DNA of 64,000 bases from NCBI RefSeq assembly GCF_000622225.1, contig NZ_JHWD01000001.1, forward strand, positions 428,603 to 492,602, in the 5' to 3' direction. Under the pieces are notes generated by a model, which was given only the letters and a program-made list of their open reading frames with translations, was not told the origin of the DNA and made no database searches. Source of the stretch: Roseomonas mucosa ATCC BAA-692. GTDB lineage: Bacteria; Pseudomonadota; Alphaproteobacteria; Acetobacterales; Acetobacteraceae. Shown in pieces: positions 25,800 through 34,644 of this stretch (the first letter of the stretch is position 1; the number at the start of each line of letters is the position of its first letter). The translations under genes and the position numbers were made by a program.

Positions 25800-26462
25800 A
25801 TGAGTCTGGATTGGTTGTTGGCCCTCGGGCAGGTGTTGTTGATCGACCTGGTGCTGGCCGGCGACAACGCGATCGTGGTGGGCATGGCGGCGGCCGGGCT
25901 GCCGCCGGACCAGCGGCGCAAGGCGATCCTCTGGGGCATCGGCGCCGCGACGATCATGCGGATCGGCTTCGCGGCGATCACCACGCAGCTTCTGGCGATC
26001 GTCGGCCTGACGCTGATGGGCGGCCTGCTGCTGCTCTGGGTCTGCTGGAAGATGTACCGCGAGCTGCGGGCGGGGCATGAGCAGCACGAGGGCGCCGAGG
26101 CCGCGCATGGAGCGGTGTCCGGAGAGGGGGGTGCCGCTTCGGGGGCGCCGCGCAAGACGCTGGGCCAGGCGATCGTGCAGATCCTGGTGGCGGACGTGTC
26201 CATGAGCCTCGACAACGTGCTGGCGGTGGCCGGCGCGGCGAAGGAGCACCTGGACGTGCTGGTGATCGGCCTCGCCATCTCGGTGGTGCTGATGGCACTG
26301 GCCGCGAGCTTCATCGCACGCCTGCTGGAGCGTTTCCGCTGGATTGCCTGGATCGGGCTGCTGGTGATCCTCTACGTGGCGCTGAGCATGATCTACGAGG
26401 GCTGGCACGAGGTCGGACCGCATGTCTCGGCCTGGTTCGGCGGGGGCGCCGCCACGCGCTGA
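25800..26462 (+). CDS. TerC/YjbE-family membrane protein (1)
   Basis: 220 residues with about six to seven helices. The hallmark acidic-membrane motifs LVLAGDNAIVVGMAAAGLP (residues about 18-36) and ADVSMSLDNVLAVAGAA (about 131-147) carry the Asp/Asn pair of TerC exporters, many of which move Mn2+ or protect exported metalloenzymes. A cytoplasmic His/Glu-rich loop lies between (HEQHEGAEAAHGAVSGEGGA). The YjbE designation is by similarity of the DUF475/TerC-like core. Followed by a strong terminator at 26544 and a second copy from 26912. No yybP-ykoY (manganese) riboswitch was recognised upstream. Confidence 0.88.
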   Translation: MSLDWLLALGQVLLIDLVLAGDNAIVVGMAAAGLPPDQRRKAILWGIGAATIMRIGFAAITTQLLAIVGLTLMGGLLLLWVCWKMYRELRAGHEQHEGAEAAHGAVSGEGGAASGAPRKTLGQAIVQILVADVSMSLDNVLAVAGAAKEHLDVLVIGLAISVVLMALAASFIARLLERFRWIAWIGLLVILYVALSMIYEGWHEVGPHVSAWFGGGAATR

Positions 26463-26543
26463 GGCCGTGAGGCGGGGGTGGGGCGTGCCGCGAGGATGGC
26501 GCCCCGGTATGGCCCCGGCCTGTTGACGGAGATGGATTCCGAG
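26463..26543. other. 3' region of terC-like gene 1
   Basis: Short GC-rich tail between the stop codon at 26462 and the terminator stem at 26544. TTGACGG near 26523 resembles a -35 box, so a short RNA ending at the terminator cannot be excluded. Confidence 0.25.
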
Positions 26544-26574
26544 GGGCGGGGTGCCGGTGCATCCCGCCCTTTTT
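26544..26574 (+). terminator. Intrinsic terminator behind TerC gene 1
   Basis: GGGCGGGGTGC (26544-26554) pairs with GCATCCCGCCC (26559-26569) over a CGGT loop, one G-T pair included, followed by five T at 26570-26574. The strongest intrinsic terminator in the window. Confidence 0.88.
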
Positions 26575-26911
26575 CCGTTCCGCTTCCCCGTTCCGGCGCC
26601 TGTCCGTGCCGCGGGGAGGGGCGGGCGGGGAAGGCTGGAGCGCAGGGGCGCCGCCACGGCCAGGGCGGGCCCGATCCTTGCCGGCCGTTCATGCGGGAGC
26701 GTGCCGGAGAGGGCGCGAAAATGACGCCGCCGGGCTGGCGCAGGCGGGGCCGAGGCTGGCCGGGCAATCCTGTCTCCTTGATTCGGTGCGGCTTTTCACG
26801 CCGGGGCGCATTCCAGGCCGCATGGAACCGGTCTAGCTTCGCCGTCATCTGGGAAGGGCGCTGCACCTCGCCGGGAGGGATCCCGCACGCGTCCGGTGAG
26901 GAAATGCGGAT
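26575..26911. other. Upstream region of TerC gene 2
   Basis: 337 bases without a recognised gene; a reading frame at 26478-26924 is Arg/Gly-rich and matches nothing. The AT-richer stretch at 26775-26850 is the best place for a promoter. No yybP-ykoY element was seen. Confidence 0.35.
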
Positions 26912-27547
26912 ATGGAATCGCTGACCGGGATGCTGCCCGGGCTGCTGGAGATCATCTGGCTCAACATCATCCTGTCCGGCGACAACGCGGTGGTGATCGG
27001 ACTGGCGGCGGCGGGGCTGCCGGCGCACCAGCGCGCCAAGGCGGTGCTGTTCGGCGTCATCGCGGCGGCGGTGCTGCGGATCGTCTTCTCGGTCTTCGCC
27101 ACGCTGCTGCTGTCGCTGTGGTGGATCGATCTGCTCGGCGGCGCGGCGCTGCTCTACATCGCCTGGAATTTCTGGCGGGAGCTGCGCAGCAAGGACGAGG
27201 AGGAGGAAGGGCACGGCAAGGCCGCCGAGAAGACGATCTGGCAGGCGCTGTGGCAGATCATCCTGGCAGACGTGTCGATGAGCCTGGACAACGTGCTGGC
27301 CGTGGCTGCGGTGGCGCGCAACGACCTGCCGCTGCTGGTCGTCGGGCTGCTGATCTCCATCATCATGATGGGCGTGCTGGGCGGGCTGCTGGCCAAGCTG
27401 CTCGATCGCTGGCGGTGGATCGCCTATCTGGGCGTGTTCCTGATCCTCTATGTGGGCCTGCAACTGCTTTGGGAGGGCCTGGTGTCGGCCAATCTCGTTC
27501 TGAACCTCGGACTGCCGCTGCCCCTGCCGGCGGAGGGGCATTCGTGA
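26912..27547 (+). CDS. TerC/YjbE-family membrane protein (2)
   Basis: 211 residues, a paralogue of the gene at 25800. Motifs ILSGDNAVVIGLAAAGLPAH (residues about 20-39) and ADVSMSLDNVLAVAAVARND (about 119-138), with the short cytoplasmic loop SKDEEEEGHGKAAEKTIW. GAGGAA 9 bases before the ATG at 26912 fits. Two copies in tandem, separated by a terminator, suggest duplication with separate control. Its stop overlaps the GTG of the lipoprotein gene that follows. Confidence 0.88.
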   Translation: MESLTGMLPGLLEIIWLNIILSGDNAVVIGLAAAGLPAHQRAKAVLFGVIAAAVLRIVFSVFATLLLSLWWIDLLGGAALLYIAWNFWRELRSKDEEEEGHGKAAEKTIWQALWQIILADVSMSLDNVLAVAAVARNDLPLLVVGLLISIIMMGVLGGLLAKLLDRWRWIAYLGVFLILYVGLQLLWEGLVSANLVLNLGLPLPLPAEGHS

Positions 27548-28173
27548 GCCGGGTGCTGCCGAAGGCACTGCGGGCGGGCAGCCTCGCGCTGGCGCTGCTG
27601 GCGCTGCTGGCCGGTGCCTGTGCCCAGCCGGGCGGGGACGATCCAGATTCGGTCGAGGCGGGTGCGCCACGGCCGGCCATGGCGGAGGTGCTGAAGCGGC
27701 TTCCGGCGGAGGCATCGGGGATGCTTCGGGGCGGGAACGTGGCCGCCCCCACGCTGGGCGCCGATGCGCGGACAGTGGACTATGCCACGCCCTCGCGCAC
27801 CGTGGCGGCGCAGGTCACGCTCTATGACCGGGGGCTGACGGCGATCAATGGCGCCGCGGTGGAGGCGGAGCTGGCCTCGCTGGTGCGGGAGTCCACCTCG
27901 ATCGACGCCGAAGTGACCGGGCGCAGCTTCCGCGAGGTGTCGCGCAGCCAGGTGCCGCTGGCCAATGGCGGGCCGCTGCGCTGCGCGCTGCTGGAGGGAC
28001 GGCTGGGACGCACCCGGATCGAGCGGCATCTCTGCGTCGGCACGGTGGGCGGGCGATTCCTGCGGACGCAGCTGACGATGGCGGCGGATGGGGGGGCGGC
28101 CAGCGTGGACGCGCCGCGCTTCGCGCGCGAGGTCGGCGCGGCGCTGCGGGCCGGAGGGTCCTCGCGGAGCTGA
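27544..28173 (+). CDS. Putative lipoprotein coupled to the TerC gene
   Basis: 209 residues starting at a GTG that overlaps the TerC stop in GTGA; the frame has no better start. The N-terminus (KALRAGSLALALLALLAGAC) is a signal sequence with a lipobox-like AGAC and cysteine at about residue 27. The mature part (TLGADARTVDYATPSRTVAA, QVTLYDRGLTAINGAAVEAE, RTRIERHLCVGTVGGRFLRT) is of unknown family and looks like a periplasmic beta-rich domain. The coupling suggests that it serves the TerC carrier. Confidence 0.65.
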   Translation: MSRVLPKALRAGSLALALLALLAGACAQPGGDDPDSVEAGAPRPAMAEVLKRLPAEASGMLRGGNVAAPTLGADARTVDYATPSRTVAAQVTLYDRGLTAINGAAVEAELASLVRESTSIDAEVTGRSFREVSRSQVPLANGGPLRCALLEGRLGRTRIERHLCVGTVGGRFLRTQLTMAADGGAASVDAPRFAREVGAALRAGGSSRS

Positions 28174-28246
28174 GGGAGGCTTCCCCGCCTGGGGGGCAGG
28201 CGGAGCCTCCCCCGGGGGTGGCCATGGACGCGATCCCGGGACCGTT

Positions 28247-28852
28247 TCAGAGCAGTCCTTCCTGGCGAAAGGAGAGGGTGCGGTCGCGGCCGACGATCAG
28301 GTGGTCGTGGACGAGGATGCCCAGCGCCGTGGTGGCGGCGCGGATGGCCTCGGTGGTGGCCAGGTCGGCGCGGGAAGGGGTCGGGTCGCCGCTGGGGTGG
28401 TTATGCACCAGGATCACGGCGGCGGCGCCGAGTTCCAGGGCGCGGCGGACGACCTCGCGCGGATAGGCCGGGGCGTGGTCCAGCGTGCCGCGTGCCTGGG
28501 CCTCGTCGGCCAGGAGGCGGTTGCGGCTGTCGAGAAAGAGGATGCGGAACTGCTCCACATCCTCCCGGGACAGGGCGGCGGAGAGATAGGCGGTAAGGCG
28601 GGGCCAGTTGTCCAGGACGGGCCCCTGGCGGGCCTCCTGGGCCAGCAGGCGCAGGGCGGCGGCGCGGGCGAGGCGGAGGGAGGCCAGCACGGCATCGCCG
28701 ACGCCGGGGATGGCGCGCAGCTCGGCCTCGGGGGCGGTGATGGCGCGGGCGAAGCTGCCGAAGCGGGCGAGCAGGGTCTTGGCCAGGGGCTTGGTGTCGC
28801 CGCGCGGCAGGGCGGCGAAGAGCAGCAGTTCCAGCAGCTCGTAATCGGGCAT
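28247..28852 (-). CDS. radC: RadC-like JAMM/MPN domain protein
   Basis: 201 residues from the ATG at 28852 (MPDYELLELLLFAALPRGDT). A helix-hairpin-helix region (IPGVGDAVLASLRLARAA) is followed by the JAMM metalloprotease-like core with the zinc motif VHNHPSGDPTPSRADLATTE. Conserved RadC residues (HRHRLRQRFLRGGAEA) lie in the same frame immediately upstream, so translation must begin earlier, but no ATG, GTG or TTG was found in frame over the stretch translated by hand (back to about 29176). A CTG start (28952 or 28970) or an error in the sequence is possible. Despite the name, RadC does not have a proven repair role. Confidence 0.85.
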   Translation of the reverse strand: MPDYELLELLLFAALPRGDTKPLAKTLLARFGSFARAITAPEAELRAIPGVGDAVLASLRLARAAALRLLAQEARQGPVLDNWPRLTAYLSAALSREDVEQFRILFLDSRNRLLADEAQARGTLDHAPAYPREVVRRALELGAAAVILVHNHPSGDPTPSRADLATTEAIRAATTALGILVHDHLIVGRDRTLSFRQEGLL

Positions 28853-29349
28853 CGCCTCGGCGCCGCCGCGCAGGAAGCGCTGGCGCAGGCGGTGGCGGTG
28901 GCCAGCCGGGCCCTCGGGCGGCGTGGCGGCGGCGGCGGGCGGCCGGTCCGGCAGGGACGGAAGGTCGAGCAGCGAGGGCTGGCCGGGGGAGTGACCAGGA
29001 GGCTGCCCGGGTGGCGGACCGGATGTGTGACCAGTGCGGGTTGTGATCTTGCGCGCGATGGGAGCGAACCAAGTGATTTTTCTCGCATAAGTTGAACATG
29101 ACCTGCTTTGTTTCGCCAGTGTGATTTTCCCGGCTTTCGCCTTTGCCTCGAATGCCGGGTGTTCAGCCCAACGTTGGAGGGTCGGCTGACGGCCTGTTTC
29201 TGGCTCGGCGGGGCCTTTCCCATGACATCTGACATATCACAGAGCAAAAGAGTCTTGACGCTACCGGGGGCGGTGAACGAAAGCAGAAGCCAAGTGCTCG
29301 GCAAGAAGGGTTTTCCACCTGGGAAATTGCCGTGCAGGAGGAACGGAAC
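28853..29349. other. radC N-terminal extension and promoter region of MFS gene
   Basis: Bases 28853-28900 encode conserved RadC N-terminal residues on the minus strand, and 28901-29000 a Pro/Ala-rich stretch in the same open frame. The rest (29050-29340) is AT-richer and holds the promoter of the MFS carrier; TGACATCTGACATATCA at 29223-29239 is a direct repeat of TGACAT that may be an operator. TTGACG at 29255 is a possible -35 box. Confidence 0.4.
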
Positions 29350-30654
29350 ATGGGCAGCAAACCGCCTGGGCAGGGCATGGCACCCGCCGGAAATTACAGA
29401 TGGTTCATTATAGGTTTACTTTTCGTCATCACGACGATCAACTACATGGACCGCAACCTGCTGGCGGTGCTGAAGCCGACCGTCCAGGGTGAGCTCCAGT
29501 TCAACGAAAGCGAGTACGGCAACATCGTCTTCGCCTTCAGCATGGCCTATGCGGCCGGCTATGCGGGGATGGGCGCCTTCACCGACAAGGTGGGCGTGCG
29601 CTGGGGGCTGGCGATCGCCGCGATGATCTGGTCCGCGGCCTCGGCCTCGCACGGGCTGGTGACCTCCGTGAGCGGCTTCATCCTGGCCCGCGTCATGCTG
29701 GGGCTGGGCGAGGGCGGCAACTTCCCGACCTGCATCAAGTCGGTGGCGACCTGGTTCCCGGTGCGCGACCGGGCGCTGGCCACGGGCATCTTCAATTCCG
29801 GCAGCAATATCGGCGGGCTGCTGGCGCCGCTGATCGCGGCCTTCGTCACCGTGCACTGGGGCTGGCAGACGGCGTTCTACATCACCGGCCTGGTGGGCTT
29901 CGTCTGGGTGGCGGTGTGGCTGGCGACCTACCGGGCGCCGGAGGAGCATCCGAAGGTGAACCCGGCGGAGCTGCGCTACATCCAGAGCGACCACGACGTG
30001 GCGCCGCCGTCGCGGAAGGTGCCCTGGTCGCACCTGCTGCGCTATCCGGGCACCTGGGTCTATCTGGTGGGCGGCATCCTGACCAACCCGGTCTGGTGGT
30101 TCTACAACAACTGGGTGCCGAGCTTCCTGTTCTCGAAGTTCCACGTGAACCTGATGGCGCTGGGCCTGCCGCTGGTGGTGATCTACCTGATGACGGATGT
30201 GGGCTCGATCGGCGGCGGCTGGCTTTCGGGGCGGCTGATGCGCTCGGGCTTCGGGGTGTTCACGGCGCGCAAGCTGGCGCTGCTGGCCTGCGCGCTCTGC
30301 ACCGTGCCGGTCTTCCTGGCGCCGATGACGGAGCAGATCTGGGTGGCGGTGCTGCTGATCGGCCTGGCCATGGCGGCGCACCAGGGCTTCTCGGCCAACC
30401 TGTTCACGCTGGTTTCCGACACCATGCCGAAGGAGGCGGTGGCCGGGGCGGTCGGGCTGGGCGGCTGCATCAGCTCGATCCTGGGCGGCTTCTCGGCCGT
30501 GGTGGTCGGGCATGTGCTGGATGCGACCAACAACAACTACACGCTGGTCTTCTTCGTGGGCGCCGGGGCCTATGTGGTCGCGGTGACGCTGATCCACTTC
30601 ATGCTGCCAAAGGACAAGGCGGTGAGCCTGGCCGGGGCACGCGCCCGGGTCTGA
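29350..30654 (+). CDS. MFS carrier, hexuronate/organic-anion (ACS) family
   Basis: 434 residues. The N-terminus NYRWFIIGLLFVITTINYMD and RNLLAVLKPTVQGELQFNES, with MLGLGEGGNFPTCIKSVATW and FPVRDRALATGIFNSGSNIG, is typical of the anion:cation symporter family (ExuT, tartrate, galactarate and phthalate carriers). The ATG at 29350 has AGGAGG seven bases before it and beats the in-frame GTG at 29332. No catabolic genes are nearby, so the sugar acid it takes up remains unknown. Confidence 0.9.
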   Translation: MGSKPPGQGMAPAGNYRWFIIGLLFVITTINYMDRNLLAVLKPTVQGELQFNESEYGNIVFAFSMAYAAGYAGMGAFTDKVGVRWGLAIAAMIWSAASASHGLVTSVSGFILARVMLGLGEGGNFPTCIKSVATWFPVRDRALATGIFNSGSNIGGLLAPLIAAFVTVHWGWQTAFYITGLVGFVWVAVWLATYRAPEEHPKVNPAELRYIQSDHDVAPPSRKVPWSHLLRYPGTWVYLVGGILTNPVWWFYNNWVPSFLFSKFHVNLMALGLPLVVIYLMTDVGSIGGGWLSGRLMRSGFGVFTARKLALLACALCTVPVFLAPMTEQIWVAVLLIGLAMAAHQGFSANLFTLVSDTMPKEAVAGAVGLGGCISSILGGFSAVVVGHVLDATNNNYTLVFFVGAGAYVVAVTLIHFMLPKDKAVSLAGARARV

Positions 30655-30675
30655 GGCCTGGGCGGCGCTTTTTCC

Positions 30676-30790
30676 GGGGTGTTGCGCCCGTGGCCCGGGG
30701 GGAAGGCTCCGCCTTGCCCCCGTACCCCCATCCGCCAGGAGCCAGTGGCTCCTGGACCTGCCGGCGGCTGGCTCCTGTCGCGGCCCGGCG
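30676..30790 (+). repeat. Structured intergenic repeat, shortened copy E
   Basis: Carries hairpin 1 (GGGGGAAGGC-tcc-GCCTTGCCCCC) and hairpin 2 with the perfect stem CCAGGAGCCA / TGGCTCCTGG (30735-30755). The hairpin 2 stem differs in sequence from copy A but stays paired. Confidence 0.75.
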
Positions 30791-30801
30791 GACCGAATGG
30801 A

Positions 30802-31269
30802 TCAGCGCGCGGCCGGGCCGGCCTCGTAGCGGAAGGTGCCGCAGAGGCCGGGACTGTCGGTTCCGGTGGGCGGGGTTGGGCCGGAAAAGGCGGCGAGGCT
30901 ACGGGGGGCGGTGTCGCCCGCGAGTTCCTGGGGTGTCCACAGGACGATGTAGGTCACGGGGGCCGGTGTCTTGCCGCCGCAGAGGCGGTTGCCGTTCAGG
31001 AGGGGTGGGTCGGCCGGGCTGGCGACGCGGTAGCGCGTGGCGGCAACGGGGCTGCCTTCCGCCAGGAAGCGCGGCAGGGCGGTGGGTTCGGACAGGGTGA
31101 GGGCGTGGCCGCCGGCGAAGGTGATCCGGTCCAGTGTGACCGTGATGTCGCCGGTGATGGAGGCGGCGGTGTTGCTGATGGCCTGCCATCGTCGCCCGGC
31201 CGGGTCGGCCTGGCCCGTGGAGCAGAGGAACGGCAGGACCAGCAGCGCGGAAAGCAGGCGTCGGTGCAT
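30802..31269 (-). CDS. Secreted hypothetical protein
   Basis: 155 residues. A signal peptide (RRLLSALLVLPFLCSTGQAD, cleavage near GQA) precedes a domain with two cysteines that could form a disulfide (LCGGKTPAPVTYIVLW and LCGTFRYEAG). A similar design (signal, ~110-residue beta-rich domain, two Cys) is seen at 47955-48356. No family is recognised. Located between the MFS carrier and the efflux operon. Confidence 0.6.
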   Translation of the reverse strand: MHRRLLSALLVLPFLCSTGQADPAGRRWQAISNTAASITGDITVTLDRITFAGGHALTLSEPTALPRFLAEGSPVAATRYRVASPADPPLLNGNRLCGGKTPAPVTYIVLWTPQELAGDTAPRSLAAFSGPTPPTGTDSPGLCGTFRYEAGPAAR

Positions 31270-31341
31270 CGGCTTCGTCCCTGGCGGTGGCCGGGGGAGG
31301 GTAGCCGATGCGGGGTGGCCGTGTCCCCCCGGCGGCAGGCC

Positions 31342-33012
31342 TTAGCGCCCGCCGGCGGGGGTGGTGGCCGGGGCGAGGGGGACGATGGTGCCCGGCTTGT
31401 CGATGCCGGCGAGGCTGTCGGGCGAGAGGGATTCGATGGGGGTGGAGGGGCCCCCGCGGGCGGAGGGGGGCGGGGGGATGGAGGCCACCTGCGGCGGAGC
31501 GACGTCCTGCCAGCCGCCGCCCAGGGCCTTGTAGAGCGAGACGAGGTCCGTGGTCAGGGAGAGCGTGGCCTGGAGGCGCTGCTGGCGCGCCTGGACGAGG
31601 GTGCGCTGGGCGTCGAGGACATCGATGAAGTTGGAGAGGCCGCTGTTGTAGCGGCTGCGGGCGAGGGAGAGGGCGGTGTCGGCGGAGCGGACCGACTGGT
31701 CGAGGCTTTCGAGCTGGGCACGGTCGGTGCGGTAGGCGACGAGGCTGTCCTCGACCTCCCCCAGCGCGTTCAGCACGGTGCCGCGATAGGCGAGCGCGGC
31801 CTCGGCCTGTTGCGCGCGGGCGGTGCGGAGATTGGCGGTGAGGCGGCCGCCCTGGAAGATCGGCAGGGAGATGCTGGGGCCGAAGGAATAGAAGTGGTTC
31901 GACCAGTTGGTGAGCGAGCTGGCCTCCAGCCCTCGTGCGCCCAGGCTGCCGGTCAGCGAGATGTCGGGGTAGAAATTCGCCACCGCGACGCCGACGCCGG
32001 CGGTGGCGGCGTGCAGCCGGGCCTCGGCCTGGCGGATATCGGGGCGGCGGCGGGCCAGGGAGGCGGGCAGGCCGACCGGCACGGCGGGCGGCGTCGGCGG
32101 GATGGGGCGGGCGGCCTCCAGCTCCGCATCCAGGGCGCCGGGGGGCTGGCCGGTCAGGATGGCCAGGCGGTTCATCGCCTGGCGGACCTGCTTCTCGTAG
32201 GTCGGCAACTGGGCGCGGAGGTTGAAGAGCTGGGTGCGCTGGTTCTCCACGTCCAGCTCGGTGACGAGGCCCTGGCGGCGCTGGCGCTGGGTCAGGTCGA
32301 GGATGTCCTGGGCGGTCTGGACGTTCTCGCGCTGCGACTGGGCAAGGGCCTGGGCGCCGCGCAGGCCGGCATAGGCCTGGGCCACCTCGGCCTGGAGGGT
32401 GACGAGGGCGTCGTTGACCGCTTCGGCCTGTGCCTGGGTCTGGGCCTGGCTCTGTTCCACCGAGCGGCGGACGCGTCCGAAGAGGTCGAGCTCCCAGGAG
32501 GCGTCGAAGCCGGCCTGGAAGAGGTCGACGGGGCCGTTCAGCTTGTCGACCAGGGCGTCGCCGGCGGAGGCGGCCTCGCCGCCCAGCCCGTCGAGGCGTT
32601 GGGCGAGGCCGCTGCGGCGGATGGTGCCCTGCAGGCCGAGCTGCTGGCGGGTGTAGCTGCCGGTGCCGTTGAGGCTGGGCAGGCCGGCGGCGCGGGCGGC
32701 GGCCTCGCTCTGGCGGGCCTGGACGACGCGCAGGACGGCCTGCTGCAGGTCGAGGTTGCCGCTGATCGCGCGTTCCACCAGCGAGGTGAGGACGGGGTCG
32801 TTGAAGCCGGTCCACCAGCGCGGGTCGGGATCGGCCCTGAGGGTGACCGCCTGGGTGGGGGCGCGGGCGGGGTCGTTCCAGCTCGGCGGCGCCTCGGCCT
32901 TGGGCGGGGTGAAGTCGGGGCCCACGGTGCAGCCGGCGAGGAGCGAGAGGACCAGGGGAAGAGCGAGCGGGAGGGCGGGCGGGGCGGGGCGGGAATGGCG
33001 TGTGGGATGCAT
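31342..33012 (-). CDS. Outer-membrane efflux lipoprotein (NodT/OprM family)
   Basis: 556 residues. A lipoprotein signal (LPLVLSLLAGC, cysteine 28) is followed by the TolC-like double repeat: WWTGFNDPVLTSLVERAISG, the coiled region about 100-200, VGVAVANFYPDISLTGSLGA and GPSISLPIFQGGRLTANLRT. It forms the trimeric exit duct of a tripartite pump. Its ATG at 33012 is five bases behind the end of the emrB-like gene, so it is the last gene of the EmrA-EmrB-NodT operon. The long frame to 33753 is an overlap with emrB. The C-terminal tail is Ala/Pro/Ser-rich. Confidence 0.93.
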   Translation of the reverse strand: MHPTRHSRPAPPALPLALPLVLSLLAGCTVGPDFTPPKAEAPPSWNDPARAPTQAVTLRADPDPRWWTGFNDPVLTSLVERAISGNLDLQQAVLRVVQARQSEAAARAAGLPSLNGTGSYTRQQLGLQGTIRRSGLAQRLDGLGGEAASAGDALVDKLNGPVDLFQAGFDASWELDLFGRVRRSVEQSQAQTQAQAEAVNDALVTLQAEVAQAYAGLRGAQALAQSQRENVQTAQDILDLTQRQRRQGLVTELDVENQRTQLFNLRAQLPTYEKQVRQAMNRLAILTGQPPGALDAELEAARPIPPTPPAVPVGLPASLARRRPDIRQAEARLHAATAGVGVAVANFYPDISLTGSLGARGLEASSLTNWSNHFYSFGPSISLPIFQGGRLTANLRTARAQQAEAALAYRGTVLNALGEVEDSLVAYRTDRAQLESLDQSVRSADTALSLARSRYNSGLSNFIDVLDAQRTLVQARQQRLQATLSLTTDLVSLYKALGGGWQDVAPPQVASIPPPPSARGGPSTPIESLSPDSLAGIDKPGTIVPLAPATTPAGGR

Positions 33013-33017
33013 GGGGC

Positions 33018-34601
33018 TCAGTGGGCTCCGCCGCCGCCCTGGACCTTCACGCCCGACAGCATCAGGGCGAAGGGGATGATGCAGGCGGCGATGGCGGCGG
33101 TGATGATGAAGACGTCGGAATAGGCGAGGATCGCGGTCTGGGTGCGGAGCTGCTGGAACATCCATCCCTCCGCCTGCTGCATGGCCTCGGCGGCGGGGAT
33201 GCCGTGGCTGATCATCGCGTTCTGCACCTGTTGCATCGTCGTGTTGTAGGGCTCGTAGAGCGGCGTCAGGTGCTGCACCAGGTGGGCCTGCCGGATCTGC
33301 TCGTGGTCGGTGATCAGCGCGGTGGAGACCGAGATGCCGGTGGAGCCCAGCACGTTGCGGAACATGGAGAAGAGCGCGGTGGCGTCGCCGTTCAGCTCGG
33401 GTGGCAGGGTGGCGTAGGCGATGGTGCTGATCGGCACGAAGAGGAAGGCGAGGCCGATGGTCTGCGAGGCGCGGATGATGACGAGGCTGCGGAAGCTGAG
33501 ATCCGGGGTGAGGTGGCTGGAGTACCAGAAGGAGGTGGCCAGGCAGAGGCCGCCGAAGACGATGATCCACTTGGCCGGGATGATACCCATGAGCCGGCTC
33601 GAGACGGGGATCAGCATCACCAGCAGCACCGCGCCGGGGGCGAGGACGAGGCCGGACCAGGTGGCGGTGTAGCCGAGCTGCTGTTGCGCGAGCTGGGGGA
33701 TCATCACCGCGCTGCCGTAGAGGGCGAAGCCCATCACCGAGATCAGGGCGCATCCCAGGGTGAAGTTGCGGTCGCGGAAGACGCGCAGGTTCACCATCGG
33801 GCGCCTGGCATAGGCGAACCAGTAGGCGCCGCCGACCCAGCCGGTGATGGAGGCCAGGGCGGCGATGCGGACGAAGCTCGAATCCAGCCAGTCGTAGTCC
33901 TCGCCGCGGTCCACGGCGAGTTCGAGCCCGGCCAGGGCGAGCACGATGAAGCCGAGGCCGATGAAGTCGAAGGGCGGCGTGGTCTTGCGCTGCTCCTCCA
34001 CCGAGGGAGGGTCCTCCACCACCGCGATCACGCCGAAGACGGTGGCGATGCCGATGGGCACGTTGATCAGGAAGATCCAGTGCCAGGAATAGGTGTCGGT
34101 GAGGTAGCCGCCGACGACGGGGCCCAGGATGGGGGCCACGATGATGGCGAGCGCGGTGACGGAGAAGGCGGTGCCGCGTTTCTCCGGCGGGAAGGTGTCG
34201 AGGATGATGGCCTGCTGCGTCGGCTGCAGGCCGCCGCCGAAGAAGCCCTGCAGCGCGCGGCAGACGAGGAGCTGCCAGAATTCCTGTGAGATGCCGCAGG
34301 CGAGCGAGGCGACGGTAAAGGCGGCGAGGCAGATGGTGAAGTAGCGCTTCCGCCCCAGCCAGCGGCTGAGATAGCCGGAGATGGTGAGCACGATGCCGTT
34401 GGCGACGAGGTAGGTGGTGAGCGCCCAGGTGCTCTCGTCGTTGGAGACGGACATGCTGCCGGCGATGTGCGGCAGGGAGACGTTGACGATGGTGGTGTCG
34501 AGCACCTCCATGAAGGCGCCCATGGTGACGACCAGCGTCACCAGCCAGGGATTGTAGCGGGGCTTCCAGCCGCTACCGGACTTCTCGGCGCTGCCGCTCA
34601 T
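33018..34601 (-). CDS. emrB: DHA2-family multidrug efflux permease (EmrB-like)
   Basis: 527 residues, fourteen helices. Motifs: VTMGAFMEVLDTTIVNVSLP, HIAGSMSVSNDESTWALTTY, motif C-like GPVVGGYLTDTYSWHWIFLI, and the GYLTDTYSWHWIFLINVPIG pattern. Exports hydrophobic compounds with protons, together with a periplasmic adaptor and an outer-membrane duct, whose genes flank it. It starts 43 bases behind emrA-like, all on the minus strand. Confidence 0.95.
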   Translation of the reverse strand: MSGSAEKSGSGWKPRYNPWLVTLVVTMGAFMEVLDTTIVNVSLPHIAGSMSVSNDESTWALTTYLVANGIVLTISGYLSRWLGRKRYFTICLAAFTVASLACGISQEFWQLLVCRALQGFFGGGLQPTQQAIILDTFPPEKRGTAFSVTALAIIVAPILGPVVGGYLTDTYSWHWIFLINVPIGIATVFGVIAVVEDPPSVEEQRKTTPPFDFIGLGFIVLALAGLELAVDRGEDYDWLDSSFVRIAALASITGWVGGAYWFAYARRPMVNLRVFRDRNFTLGCALISVMGFALYGSAVMIPQLAQQQLGYTATWSGLVLAPGAVLLVMLIPVSSRLMGIIPAKWIIVFGGLCLATSFWYSSHLTPDLSFRSLVIIRASQTIGLAFLFVPISTIAYATLPPELNGDATALFSMFRNVLGSTGISVSTALITDHEQIRQAHLVQHLTPLYEPYNTTMQQVQNAMISHGIPAAEAMQQAEGWMFQQLRTQTAILAYSDVFIITAAIAACIIPFALMLSGVKVQGGGGAH

Positions 34602-34644
34602 GCCCGGCCGCCCCTGCCCGCCGCCGCGGCCCTGCCGGCGGGGG

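Noticed and set aside
26478-26924. Arg/Gly-rich frame upstream of TerC gene 2
   Set aside because: It crosses a strong terminator and the start of the real gene; no support.
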